Assembly (NCBI RefSeq): GCF_003473485.1
Contig: NC_053042.1
Location: 14,218,501-14,282,500 of the forward strand
Source of the DNA: Medicago truncatula
Lineage: Eukaryota > Streptophyta > Magnoliopsida > Fabales > Fabaceae
Length of the DNA: 64,000 nt
Reading direction: 5' to 3'
The translations under genes were made by a program, and so were the position numbers. Below are positions 1 to 11,494 of this stretch, piece by piece (positions within the stretch are counted from its first letter, which is position 1; each line of letters starts with the position of its first letter). The notes beneath the pieces were generated by a model that was not told the DNA's origin, searched no databases, and saw only the letters and a list, made by a program, of their open reading frames with translations.

Positions 1-1550
1 GTCCTTTGAGTGCACAAGCAAACTTGGCCCAAAGAAACTCAAAACCTCACACTAGTAGGACCCTCTCAATGATAATTTTATTATGATTGGCTACGATGAA
101 AATTTGATTCATTCACGCAGTCAAGACAATCGTAATCATTTGATTGATATCAAACAATCTAAATTTTAAGCTACATATTTCTATTGAAATTTGAATAATT
201 TGACATTGATTCAATAACCACAGTTCCTATAAATGTGTAAGTGTGCTAAAAACTTGTAAGACGGGAATCCGATTTAGAAAGTTTTACTCCAACTTCACAA
301 TTTGCCCCAACATTTTTTTTTATAGATAAACGAAATGTCAATAGAACTATTATGTACACAAATTATTATTTTTCAATATGGTTCCATATGAAAATTTTCT
401 CTCATTTTCAAGCTCTCAAGCCTCCAAATATTCAATTTTCTTTATTGTGATTCTAAAATTACAAATAGAATGGACTGCAATTTTCCTATCTCCATATGTA
501 TATGTAACAATTGAGACAGCCTTATCAAATTAATGAAAGGAATGCTTGTGGAACCAAAGCAAACTGCATGATGCTAGTGAGTGTATAGTCAAATTTTAAA
601 TCAACAAGTTTAACTCGACACCACACGTAGCTCTGCACAATCACACATCACAATACATTTCACCATGTTCTTACCACACATCTTTGTAACACAACAAGTT
701 TAGCAAAAACATTATCTGATTTTATGTTTCAATATTTTACAATATCAACGGAAACTTAACTATTTTTTCTATTATACCCTTAATCATCCTTTTCAATTTT
801 TATGAATAAGAATGGAGTAATTAGTAAAATGTAGTCCAAAAGAGTGTATAATATTTTTCACAAACCTATGGTATTAATTGTATTATTATTTTTTAATTTA
901 TGCTTCAAAATCTTAAAAGATTAGTATAATATGAGACATGAGAGGTATCATTTATCCATTCAAAAAAGAAGAGGCATCATTTAAAACATCAATTCAAATG
1001 ATTTGAAAAACATATGTCTGAAATTGATGTGTTGCTAAAAGTGTGAAATTTTGTACTCATCCATGTTTTGATGGTGTTGCTTTAGGTGGCAAGTTGTGGG
1101 AAATGGAGATGGAATTCAATATGGTCCTTTTCCTGTGCCAAAACATGGATTACCAGTAAAGATAACTCTAAAGAATAGTTAGATATATTATTATTCAGGA
1201 TAATCAGAAAATCACATGCAATTTGTAGAATATGTCAGGATAATCAAATTTATTTTCTTTCAAGCATTATTTTGTTGTAGAGATTCTTTTCCCATTTATA
1301 GGCCTAATGGGACAAAGCTAGTTCCCATTGGCTGCATTATGCATGGCCCATGTATGTATTAACATTATGTTTGTGCAGAAAATTTCTGTAAATAAATTTA
1401 TATAAAAAAAAAAATGTGTATAAAAATTGTAAATATCACTCTCCATTTCATAATATTTATACCCCATTTGACTATTTCATACATATTAAAAAAATATGAT
1501 AAATGAAAGAAAGAGAATGATGAATTTACCTAACTACTCATAAATTATTA
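1..1550. other. Intergenic AT-rich stretch, no gene seen
   Basis: No reading frame of convincing coding character is visible on either strand. Around 320-345 there is a short match (gataaacgaaatg) to the 3' end of the minus-strand SINE family found elsewhere in the window, probably a decayed SINE tail. The rest is anonymous AT-rich DNA. Confidence 0.5.
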
Positions 1551-2787
1551 AGGGTTAATAGGGCTTTACCCCCTTGTAATATATGACACTTTTGGTTTTC
1601 TCCTCTGTAATTTTTTTTTTAGATTCCGTCCTTGTAAAATAAAGATTCTTCAAGATTGCCCACTGAGCGCTGTGACTCAGCACAATCTATGATGTGACAT
1701 TTTTTTTATTTTTCAATTTTTTTTTGGATGCCAAGTGTAAAAAATAATTTACATGTCATTTATAATTAAAAAAATAAAAAAGTCTATTTTTTTTTAAAAC
1801 GAAAAATATTTTTTAAAAAGCTAAAATTATTTTAAAAATCAGAAAAAAAATACAAATTTTTTTCAAAAATTAAAAAAATCAAATTATTTTTTCAAAATTA
1901 AAAAAATTGAAATTTTTATTTTTAAAATGAAGTTCCGGATTTTTTTTTTAAAAATACTTCCTAATTTCAGAAAAAATTGATTTTTTTTTATTTTTTTAAA
2001 TAAAAAAGAAATTCGTAAAAATTCAGGAATAAATTTTTTGAATTCTTTTCTAAATGCTAACTTAATATATTTCCCATCAATGACAGGAAAACCCATATGG
2101 TATACCATTTCCATTCTCAAACTTAATATATTTCCAAATTTTTCAAAAAAATTATACTAAATTTAAAAAAAAATTCGAATTAAATTAAAATTATAAAATT
2201 CGAAAAAAAAAGTATTATCTAATTTTTTTTGAATTTGTAAAAAAAATTTAATTTTTTTCTTCTAATTATTTAATTTCAAAAATAATTTATAAAATTTCTG
2301 GAATAAAGATTTTGAAATATCAAATTTTTTTTATTTTAAAAATTAAATTAAAAAAATCTGAATGTTTTTTCTGATTTAAAAAAAATCCGGAACTTAATTA
2401 TTTTAAAAATATCTGAATTTTTTTCTATTTTTTAAAAAAAAAAATCTGGAACTTCATTTTAAAAATAAAAATTTCAATTTTTTAAATTTTTGAAAAAAAA
2501 TTTGTATTTTTTTTCTGATTTTTAAAATATTTTTTGTTTTTAAAAAAAAAATTTGAGTTTTAAATTTTTTAATTATAAATGACATGTAAATTATTTTTTA
2601 CACTTGGCATCCAAAAAAAAATTGAAAAATAAAAAACAATGCCACATCATGGATTCTGCTGAGTCACAGGGCTCAGGAGGCAATCTTGAAGAATCTTTAT
2701 TTTACAAGGACGGAATCTAAAAATAAAAATTACAGGGGAGAAAACCAAAAGTGTCCTATATTACAGGGGATAAAACTCTATTAACCC
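1551..2787. mobile_element. Mutator-like non-autonomous element with long inverted repeats
   Basis: The left end (from gggttaatagggctttac) reappears inverted at the right end (ending ctattaaccc). The imperfect terminal inverted repeats run for more than 100 bp and include the matching phrases gattccgtccttgtaaaata and its complement. The 8-bp flank aattatta occurs on both sides (1543-1550 and 2788-2795), which fits the 8-9 bp target duplication of Mutator-type elements. The interior is A/T homopolymer-rich and mostly self-complementary, with no transposase. The element at 55080-56180 belongs to the same family. Confidence 0.7.
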
Positions 2788-3906
2788 AATTATTATTAAT
2801 GTAGAACAATAACTCGATTAGAGGATACAATAGAAAAATAAGTAATTAAAGTTGATGTTAGAATATTATAAAACATCTTATAATATATTTTATTTTTATA
2901 TTAATCTAAAGTATCTCTTAGGATTAGATTTATTTTGATTTGTTTTTTATTTAGTAATTGAGTCTATGGATCCCATAAATAAGCATTAGCATTGAGTCAT
3001 GTGTATCGCACTACTATTAATCATTATCGATAGACGATAATATTCATAGCTCTTATTTTTTTAACTTCTTTTTATCTAAAATCTCACAAATTCCACATGA
3101 TATCTAAAATATATTTTTGATTCTCCTTGAATACCATCGTCACTGTTTTGTTGTCGAGTTCCCAAAAGGTTAGGAATATAATAAAAGTTTTCTCCCTTGC
3201 TTTTTCACAAAGTTTTGGTCGTAACCCACCACGGCCACCGTTGTTGCAACCAGTTTTGACAATGTCACTCCACCAAAAGCCTCACCTCCCTAGATCTGGC
3301 ACATCGTCTCCGGTCACCGTGAAGCCTCCTCTTTGGTCACTGTTTGGTCTCATGGTTCTATATGCGCCCTCACTATCGATGTTTTAGTCCTATTTTGCTT
3401 GAGCCATATAGGATCTTGGTATCCTATTTTAAGCATCCTAATCCCATTTTAAGCATCTTTTTCTTCAAGTTTGTTTGTTAGTATCATATTTGTCACTTAT
3501 ATGGTTATATGTCAAGTCTAGTTGTTCATTTTGATAACCAGTCTAAGCCACTCTTGTCACACGATAATTATCATCCTTATTTGTGGCCAAATTTACGAAC
3601 ATTGGGCTGACAAAAATCCCTCACAAATAATGTTAAATTTCAACTCAATTGCCATTTGTTATAAAAAAAACAAATAGCAAGTATATTGTGGCAAATTTTT
3701 GAAACTGTGAGGGTCAAACAGCCACAAATTTAAATAAATTTGGTATTTGTGAGTGTCAAATTTGCCACAAAATTTGGTATTTGTGATTGCGAAATACTCT
3801 GCAAAATGTTAATATTGTTTTAGTCTAGCACCATAAACAACATTTTTATCAATCTACAATTTTTGTGGTAGTTTATAACCACTGCAAATTGGTAATATTT
3901 TTTTTG

Positions 3907-4380
3907 GCTTAATTGCACTTTTTCCTCCTATAGTTTGCCAATTGTGCGATTTTGCACCCCATAGTTTTAAACGAGCGATTTTGCCCCCTATAGTTTTCCC
4001 CCTTTCTGATTTTATGGTCACTATGACATTTAGTGTTTATATGTCTGTTTTTTATCAATTAATGTGTACCACGTGTGTTTTAAAAAAATGGTATTTTTCA
4101 GATTTTGAGAAAAGGAAGCATGTGATATTTCTTCTTAAAATCTGAAAAATCATGTGCCCCTTTCTCTCAAAATCTAAAAAATACCATTTTTTTTATTTTT
4201 TAAAAAATGGAATTACACACGTGACACACATTAATTGATAAAAAAAAACAGCACTAAATGTCATGGGGACCATAAAATCAAAAGGGGGGAAAACTATAGG
4301 GGGCAAAATCGTTCGTTTAAAACTATGAGGTGCAAAATCGCACAATTGGCAAACTATAGGGAGGAAAAGTGCAATTAAGC
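3907..4380. mobile_element. MITE with near-complete palindromic structure
   Basis: The ends gcttaattgcac and gtgcaattaagc are inverted copies. The complementarity continues inward for well over 100 bp (for example ctatagtttgccaattgtgcgattttgc against its complement). Both flanks are T-runs, so a target duplication cannot be recognised. No coding capacity. A transcript would form one long hairpin. Confidence 0.7.
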
Positions 4381-4512
4381 TTTTTTTTTTATTTTTTTAT
4401 TACTATTGGTGATTTGTGGCAGCCGAAACGGCCACAAATTTGTAGTGGCCAAATCAACCACAAATTTGTGGCCGATTGAACCCTCACAATCTATTTTGTT
4501 TTATAGAAGAAT

Positions 4513-4656
4513 GTTAAATAGTGTGCCCCGAGCATCGGTTATGCAATTAAATCAAGATTTTTTTTAATAAAAGGTAATGTAATTATTATTTGGTCAAAAC
4601 TTCTATTTATGGAGTCTTTAGTAGTGTGTTAGGGGCATTAGTTAGCAAGATCCTTA
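4513..4656. mobile_element. Small MITE, GCTAACCGGTGCCC family
   Basis: The ends are related to gttaaatagtgtgccccgagcatcggtt and its approximate inverse (ggggcattagttagcaagatcc). The same terminal motif brackets 46503-46690 and 54187-54370, and one copy of the end appears near 39640. Non-coding and about 145 bp long. Confidence 0.5.
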
Positions 4657-5045
4657 TAAAAAAATAGGACATTTTGACAGATTTTTTGTCATAAGTGTTT
4701 GTGCATGGCCGATGTTTTAGTGCAACACGTTGACGACATATGGGAAGTCTGATAACAAGCTACTTAAATGGTTTCTCTCTCAAAAGAAGTTATTTAACAT
4801 CATGTAATTTATTAGGCCACATATCAGATATTAAACTTAATCTGACATTAAACATAATCTATGTATCTCTATAATAGGGATTTGTATTTAGTCTTTGTAT
4901 CATGATACTATTTAGTCATTGTTGATGATATTCGGAATTCATATTGATCTCTCTTCCTTTTACCTATGCCACTATTTAGTCATTGTTGATAATACTCAGA
5001 GCTCATATTGTTCTCTCTTCCTTTTACCTAAAATCTCACATATTC

Positions 5046-5950
5046 AATAATTGGAAACTAAAAGTAACAATCTTTTTGAGAAAATTTTCTTTTATAAATA
5101 TGACAAATATTTTGGAACGAATGGAGTACCAAATAGCGATAGTTTTGTTTTGATACATTTTTTGGAACCCTAAAATATTATATTTTTGGTTGATACATAT
5201 AAAAAAGAAAAACACCCCTAAATTAATTTTAAAAGAGACATTTTCAGATTTAAATTGGATGACATTTATGGATTCAAATGGAACAAGGAATACCCTAACA
5301 AGTAACAAGTAATAAGTGGTCATTGTTTCAAAACCCAAAAGAGCCTTCGTGGCTAACTTACAATGTCGTAAAAAGATTTGTTGAATTTGTAGTTCCAGGA
5401 CAAAAGCTAACCTATTAAAATCTCTCTTCTTCCTTCATTTTCAATTAATTCTCCACAAACATATTGTCTGGACATAAATCATCTTCCAATTATTTTCTGA
5501 CAAGATAGTATGTTTTGTCTCACATTAAAATTTACGATAAGCCATGTTAGATCTATGATTTTCAACTAATTTGTGGATATTCAAACAACTTGCTAAATTC
5601 AGGATTACTAGGGTCACTTTCTCATAGAAACCAATGAGCAAAAACAACTTAGTGTCACATTTAGTCAAACCAATTTGTTGTTATGTTACTAAGCACCATA
5701 AAAAGAATAATATTAATTATTGTTCAACATTCACACAGTCTATTAAAACAAAAAGTCCAGGTTGTACCTAGGCATTAGAGGGACAATATTTCTTCATTCT
5801 GGTACTAGTCTATTTTCAAAGCATTGTCAAATAGACATTAATGTTTAAACTAAAATATCATAATACCGAAACAAGGAAATACACCCGGTGTCAACGGATC
5901 TTGATTCATATATATGAACAGTTAATATATGTCCTTCCCCTAGTATCGAG
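5046..5950. other. Intergenic, no gene seen
   Basis: AT-rich sequence. One 100-codon frame on the minus strand (5036-5338) has no recognisable motif and an ordinary AT-biased composition. No repeat with clear ends was found. Confidence 0.4.
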
Positions 5951-5954
5951 AATA

Positions 5955-6175
5955 TGACTTACCGACAACAAATGGTAGATTCATGTATCCCATGTCCTTG
6001 ATTTTCATACTAAAATTGGCAGCTCTTTTCCACTATACATTTGTTGAGAGTAATAAATAAATGTTCTCACTCTTTACTTTAACTCTTAAAATCTTATTAG
6101 CTAAAAGTTTCCCTGTATCAGCATTTCCATACACATTACATCCTGCAAGAACTGCATCTGAAAAAACATCAAAGA
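5955..6175 (-). pseudogene. PPR protein C-terminal (E-domain) relic
   Basis: The minus-strand translation around 6050-6170 gives AVLAGCNVYGNADTGKLLAN, closely matching residues ALLAGCSVHGNADIGRLVAD of the intact PPR gene at 8156-10015. The match continues past an in-frame stop (near 6037) as a worn copy of the 'AANVRMKMKDKG' stretch (AANFSMKIKDMG). Only the last roughly 70 residues of the family survive and no PPR repeats remain. It lies about 2 kb beyond the 3' end of the intact gene on the same strand, so it is probably a truncated tandem duplicate. It is not expected to make protein. Confidence 0.7.
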
Positions 6176-6249
6176 GAGTTTTCAATTGATTATAAACCAT
6201 AAAGGGGAAATCTGCAAACAAATCAGTATTAAATTTGAAATCCAAAGAA

Positions 6250-7828
6250 GCTTGGTAGTATTCTACTACATCTAAGTTTTAGAATAAAAAGGTTAAACGG
6301 TTAATGAAGTATCATACTCTTAATGTAAAACTTGTAAAGATGTAATTCATCATCCTCTGTTTTTCATATCTCTTCATATACCTTATTATATGTATCTATC
6401 CTATCTTTGCTATAGTAACCTTTTAAGCACATCTCTTTACGGTGATGACAACAAGTTCTATTATTGCAATTCTAAAATACACCAAGTAGATGTTGCTGCA
6501 ACCAAGAGTTGTTAGCAACTACCAAAGCTAGATATCTACCATATGTTGTTTCAAGCCTTCTGTTCCAACATACGGAACAAATGTTTGCTAGATCATAGTT
6601 AAATCTGCAAGAATCTGAGCTCACCAAATATGATTGGGAAGCAGGAAATAACTATATCATAGAATTTCAGTACTATGCATGTCCTATAGTCTGCTGTTTC
6701 TTATTTAGGGTACATGGATAGGTTGTTAATAAGTGAAAACATTAAGATTGTACAATCAAGAGTATACAATTCCGATGAAAACAGAAAAATGACTATCAAC
6801 AAATATCCTTCTTGAAACAAAATGAAAAATTATCAACAATCCGGTAAGAAATCAAGGATTGATAAGTATACTTAATAAAATGGATTTTGATAAGTATACT
6901 TTCATAATGAAACAGCTACTTCCTTATCTAATGTTTGACACTAAGTTCTAAATGAAAATTGCATAACCATGTCTTAGCAAAGGCAATATACTCGTCTAAT
7001 TAAAAAAGCACATTTAGGGCAATATACATGTCTTAGCAAAGGCAATATATTCAGATAATAAATTGTCAACGCCTAAAAAATTGTAATCGAAGCCCTAATT
7101 CTATCGCAACCCCCCAACTAATTATATAACCCTCTTCCAATCTTTCCCTTTAGGATGAATCAATACATGTCAACCCTCAATTTTCACACAAGTTTTTTTC
7201 CAACTTAACAAATAGAAACATGACAGTAGCTCTTATAATTAGCAACATTTGCATTTAAGTGATTCCAATCATATGAAGCCAAAAGCAGAATGGTATATCG
7301 ACTTACGGAATAGAATGGACATGACAAGATTGTGTTGCATTGAAGCGTCTTCAATTTTCTGTTTGTAATCAGGCCATTTAGCAACAACTTTTGCTTTCCA
7401 TAAACTGATTCTATAGCAAAATCATTTCATCTAACAAAGCACATTTAGGGCAACCAGGCTGAGTATATGAGTCTGCCAATGCCAGTGAAGCCTTTGAATT
7501 CTGAACTCTTTGCTTGCTCTTACATCACATTATCTCATACAATCAATCAAAAAGTGGCAGATAATTTCACTTGAAATTATTCTGCAAACACATAAATTCT
7601 TAGATTCAGTATTATTTGATGATCAACATATTCTCAGTTGAAATGAAAAATCTCATAAGGAAGGTTCTTTTTTATTGTCTGATTAAACAAGCATCATACA
7701 GTATATGTATCAATCTCACAGTTAAAATACTATTTTGTAAACAAAGACTGAAAATTTGAGAAGCCAGCTATTATTTAGAAATATAGAGGATATAAGCTAC
7801 TCTTATGTAATTTAAATAACAGTTTACA
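6250..7828. other. Intergenic between PPR relic and PPR gene, no gene seen
   Basis: No convincing coding frame. A short minus-strand frame (7205-7387) has no family signature. The phrase 'gcacatttagggcaa' occurs at about 7009 and 7439, hinting at old local duplication. Confidence 0.4.
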
Positions 7829-7970
7829 GTCCTCGAAGGAGTAGCTCGGTGGTTTGAGTCAGGACACCGAATGAGTTATATCCAGGAGGTACATGGTTCA
7901 ACCTCTACTACTAACATTTTCTCCTCCCCCTAACAAACTAACTTCTTACATTTGCCTATCAAAAACTATA
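7829..7970 (+). mobile_element. tRNA-derived SINE
   Basis: An A-box-like stretch gtagctcggtggtttgag (about 7841) is followed about 45 bp later by a B box ggttcaacc (7895-7903), the spacing of a tRNA-type internal RNA polymerase III promoter. No cloverleaf can be completed, so this is a SINE and not a tRNA gene. Confidence 0.6.
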
Positions 7971-8155
7971 ATAACAGCGTACATGTTAATGAGTTTGTTT
8001 GGGAGGTGAAAGACACCAAAGTACACTTAATAATCAACAATTTGCATCAGAGTAAATGTGTTATGTACCAGGGGCAGTAAATCTCACCACAAGTCAACTC
8101 CACTGTATAAGCCGAGCTATAACCAACAAGGATTTGTAGTTTAGTACTACAAAAT

Positions 8156-10015
8156 TTAGACATCAACTAACAAATCATTGTCTGGTATTTCCCTATTCTT
8201 CTTCAATTTTATATGTAAATCAAAAAGTAAATACTTTAGCATTTCAAATTGAGAATGTGATTTATCATTGACTACAAATACTTGCACAGTATTTCCAACA
8301 TCAATCCAACTACAACCTGGCTGTTTCTTTAACCCTTTGTCTTTCATTTTCATCCTAACATTGGCAGCTTCTTCCCTCATCCCAACAGAAGCATACATAT
8401 TTGAAGCTAATAAATAGGTGTCTGCATTTTCTGGTTCCATTTTCAAGACTTTATCAGCCACGAGCCTCCCAATATCAGCATTCCCGTGCACGCTACATCC
8501 AGCTAGGAGTGCACCCCAAACAGACAGTGACACCTCTTTTCCGAGTCCCTCAATGATATTTAAAGCTTCATCCAGCCTTCCGGCACGACCACAAAGATCA
8601 ATCAAACAAGTATAGTGATCTTCTCTTACTTGCATATATCGGTTTTTTAAAAGCTCATCAAAGTATTTAAACCCCTCATCAAATAAACCAGCATGACTAC
8701 AAGCTGTGAGAAGTCCAACATAAGTGACATCATTGGCTTGGAAACCTAATTCTTGCATTTTATTAAATAGGATTATTGCTTCATTGCCATATCCATGGTG
8801 TGCATATGCGGCAATCATACCATTCCAAGCTATCAAATCCATGTGCCCGGACAGTCCATCATCAAACATCTTCTTTGCAACATGAAAATCGCCACATTTT
8901 GAGTACATGTTTATCAGCGCTGATACCACGTATGTGCTCTCCTGAAAAACTGTTTTACTAATCATTTGATGGATTTGTTGTCCTTCAGGAAGACCTGCCA
9001 AATCACTACAAGCACCCAAAACTGTCACGAAAGTTCCAGTGGTTGGTTTTAACCCATCATTAGCTTGCATTTTGTTAAATAATTTCAACGCTTCTTCACT
9101 TAGACCATGTTGTACATATCCTGTCATCATAGCAGTCCAAGTAATGACATTCTTTTCTGGCATTGCATGAAATAACTTCTCTGCCCTATTCAAATCCCCA
9201 TTTTGAATAAAACCTGTGACCATTGTATTCCACGAAGGCATATCTCTCTCTGGCATTCTCTCAAACAACTTCAAAGCCTCATCAAACCTTCCATTCTGCG
9301 CATAACCTGCAATCATCGCATTCCAAGAAACCACATTACGAATCGGCATCCTATCAAAAACATCTCTCGCGTCATCAACTCTCCCGTTTTTCGACAAACC
9401 CGCAACCATAGTAGTCCACGAAACCACATCCCTTTCCCGCATCTCATTAAAAAGCCTCTCCGCATCATCAATTCTCCCACAATGCGCCAAAGCCGTCATA
9501 ACCGTATTCCAAGAAACCACATTCCTCTCCGGCATTCTACCAAACAAATCCATAGCCTCCTGCGTCCTTCCATTCCTCGCATACCCATCAATCATCGTAT
9601 TCCACGACACAACATTCCTAACTGGCATCTCATTAAACAATCTCTCAGCTTCCTCAATTCTATTTATCTTAATATATCCACTAACCATCGCAGTCCAAAC
9701 AATGACACTTTTCTCCGCATCCAGTCTATCAAACAACTTCCTAGCTTCATTAATCAAACCACATTTGATATACCCACTTATCATTGTAGTCCATAAACAA
9801 CTATCTCTTTCAGACATTTCATCGAACACCTTGCGTGCTTCGTTGATTTGACCTTCTCTGCATAGCTTTGAAATGAAGTAATTGCAGCGTTTCATTTCTG
9901 AAGTAAGGGTGGCAGTGGATGATGACCTGATTTGAAATGGGTAGTAGCTATGAGTAATTTTGAGTTTGGGAAGATTGATGAAAATGTGAGATAAATGATA
10001 ATAAAGCTTGTTCAT
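8156..10015 (-). CDS. Mitochondrial pentatricopeptide repeat protein, PLS-class with E/E+ tail
   Basis: Intronless 619-residue protein. Residues 1 to about 40 are rich in Ser, Thr, Tyr and Arg with few acidic residues, consistent with a mitochondrial presequence. From about residue 43 to 500 it is an unbroken series of 31-36 residue PPR motifs, recognisable by phrases such as VVSWNTMIDGYARNGRTQEA and VVSWTTMVAGLSKNGRVDDA. An E domain follows (SVWGALLAGCSVHGNADIGR onward) and then an E+ tail ending in LLVDV, with no DYW deaminase. This is the layout of plant RNA-binding site-recognition factors that direct C-to-U editing together with a DYW-type partner supplied in trans. The protein looks closest to the Arabidopsis At2g35030 type, from memory of the family. 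The start is the first in-frame ATG and gives the expected presequence. A worn copy of its C-terminus lies at 5955-6175, and a hAT-like element sits 148 bp upstream. The RNA target cannot be read from the sequence. Confidence 0.93.
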   Translation of the reverse strand: MNKLYYHLSHIFINLPKLKITHSYYPFQIRSSSTATLTSEMKRCNYFISKLCREGQINEARKVFDEMSERDSCLWTTMISGYIKCGLINEARKLFDRLDAEKSVIVWTAMVSGYIKINRIEEAERLFNEMPVRNVVSWNTMIDGYARNGRTQEAMDLFGRMPERNVVSWNTVMTALAHCGRIDDAERLFNEMRERDVVSWTTMVAGLSKNGRVDDARDVFDRMPIRNVVSWNAMIAGYAQNGRFDEALKLFERMPERDMPSWNTMVTGFIQNGDLNRAEKLFHAMPEKNVITWTAMMTGYVQHGLSEEALKLFNKMQANDGLKPTTGTFVTVLGACSDLAGLPEGQQIHQMISKTVFQESTYVVSALINMYSKCGDFHVAKKMFDDGLSGHMDLIAWNGMIAAYAHHGYGNEAIILFNKMQELGFQANDVTYVGLLTACSHAGLFDEGFKYFDELLKNRYMQVREDHYTCLIDLCGRAGRLDEALNIIEGLGKEVSLSVWGALLAGCSVHGNADIGRLVADKVLKMEPENADTYLLASNMYASVGMREEAANVRMKMKDKGLKKQPGCSWIDVGNTVQVFVVNDKSHSQFEMLKYLLFDLHIKLKKNREIPDNDLLVDV

Positions 10016-10163
10016 ATTCGAAGATTATGATTGATGCATATTCTAGAGTGTTGGTGTTGTTGATAGAACTATCCCGACATATTGTTCACATGTTAAATTC
10101 TCATGAATATATTTACTTCATAGCATTATTAGTGCATGTTTCATGTTCGGTTTCAGGTGTAGA

Positions 10164-10965
10164 TAGGGGTGGACAAAAACCCGCGGCCCAAAATAACCCG
10201 CCCAAACCGAGCAAAAAATGAGTGAAATGGGCGGTTTTATACGGGTCATTGGGTCTAGCAGAGTAAAATAGAGTTAAGAACGAGTTAGCACGGGTGGGTC
10301 TGCGTGAAACAATTGGACCCGTTGGTATCCGAACCCGCCTGCGTTATAAGACAAATAATTAATTAATTGTTTTTAATTAAATATTAATGTGTGATGAATC
10401 TGAGTGGACAGGAGACGCCTATTTTATGGTGAGTGATTCCGACTATTCAATGTCTATTGTTACATCTATGCTAGCTTTATTATTATTACTAGGGTCTTGC
10501 TAACCGATGAGAAGTTCTCAGGGCAATGATTATGGAAACTAAAAACAATAGTTTTGTATTGGAAATTACAACTTTTTGACTTTTAGATAGTTGAATTAAC
10601 ACTTTTCACTATTTTTCAACAAATTATTTCTATTTATGTTCTCTTAACCAAATTATCAATCTATTAAATTCAATTGTTATAGTCAACACACAAACAACAC
10701 ACGTGACCTTCTCTTTCATTTTGCGTTTTTATAGAATGGTACGCAACCATTGATATACATGCCAGAAGCTTTTTTTTTTAGTCTCTGCAAAATATTTTAT
10801 GTTGAATTCAAAACCGAGCTAACTGACCCGCTAAACCGTGACCCGCACGAACCCAACCCTTAAAAACCGAATCTGGAAATTGGGCAGCAATGGGTCTCAT
10901 TCCTTCACCCACTGGTTGGCTTGGGTCGAGCTTTTGAGCCTGAACCCGCCCGATGCCCACCCCTA
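10164..10965. mobile_element. hAT-like non-autonomous element in the PPR 5' flank
   Basis: The ends taggggtgg (left) and ccacccccta-like cccaccccta (right) are inverted copies, followed inward by GC-rich repeats of 'acccgc' and 'cgggt'. The flanks ggtgtaga (10156-10163) and gttgtaga (10966-10973) differ at one base, an 8-bp target duplication typical of hAT elements. It carries no transposase. An internal segment near 10490 resembles one end of the small MITE family seen at 46503 and 54187. Confidence 0.65.
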
Positions 10966-10969
10966 GTTG

Positions 10970-11490
10970 TAGAGGAATTACAATTGATTGCTTTTGAGTA
11001 AAGTTGATTTGCATTTAGAAGAGATTATACTTTAAGTTAAGATCTCTAACTTTTATTTTTAAAGAAATTGAAACATTTAATTCTAAAATTGATTCTTACA
11101 CATATTTTATAATTCAACTCAATTTTACTTATATTCAAACACCCCGTTTTATCTCCAACTCAATTTTAGTTAAAATCAAGTTTATAGAACCAATTCTCTC
11201 AAAGTGAATTCTTGCCACCGTGAATCAAATATACACTTAATGATAATTACATGATTAAAAAGGCACGTGGAGACATCCTGTTATACTAGTAACATACGTA
11301 ATGTCAATGCACCTTAAAATGAATAATATACTAATATATGTGTTCTCTATCATCAAATATGCATTTCCAAACTGTCCCTTTTTTACGTTTCCTCGTATTA
11401 TTTGATAAACTCAAAACAGATTGATGCACATGACAACGAGAATGTTGTGAACAAATGTACGCAAAACAACATGTGGATTATTTATTTATC
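10970..11490. other. Intergenic, decayed MITE-like sequence
   Basis: The stretch 11030-11230 (repeated 'caattttagttaaaatcaa'-type phrases ending near gccaccgtgaatc) resembles the sequence at 16938-17190, suggesting two worn copies of one MITE family. No gene is seen. Confidence 0.35.
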
Positions 11491-11494
11491 TATT

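Larger units (their letters stand above)
2815..5045. mobile_element. Decayed LTR-retrotransposon relic carrying nested MITEs
   Basis: The sequence ending about 3090 (…atctaaaatctcacaaattccacat) and the one ending about 5040 (…acctaaaatctcaca) are related over roughly 100 bp, as expected for two worn LTR ends. The bases after the left copy resemble a copia-type primer site region (a degraded tggtatct). Only short open frames lie between, with no recognisable gag or pol. Repeats rich in gccacaaatttg flank a MITE at 3907-4380. The right copy carries an internal direct duplication of about 65 bp at 4900-5030. The assignment is weak. Confidence 0.3.

Noticed and set aside
1884..2120. 78-codon minus-strand frame
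   Set aside because: Lys/Phe/Ile-only text from A/T homopolymers within an inverted-repeat element.
9203..9796. 197-codon frame antisense to the PPR gene
   Set aside because: It mirrors the repeat period of the PPR motifs on the other strand (repeated 'NHRIPRNHI'), so it is a shadow of the real gene.
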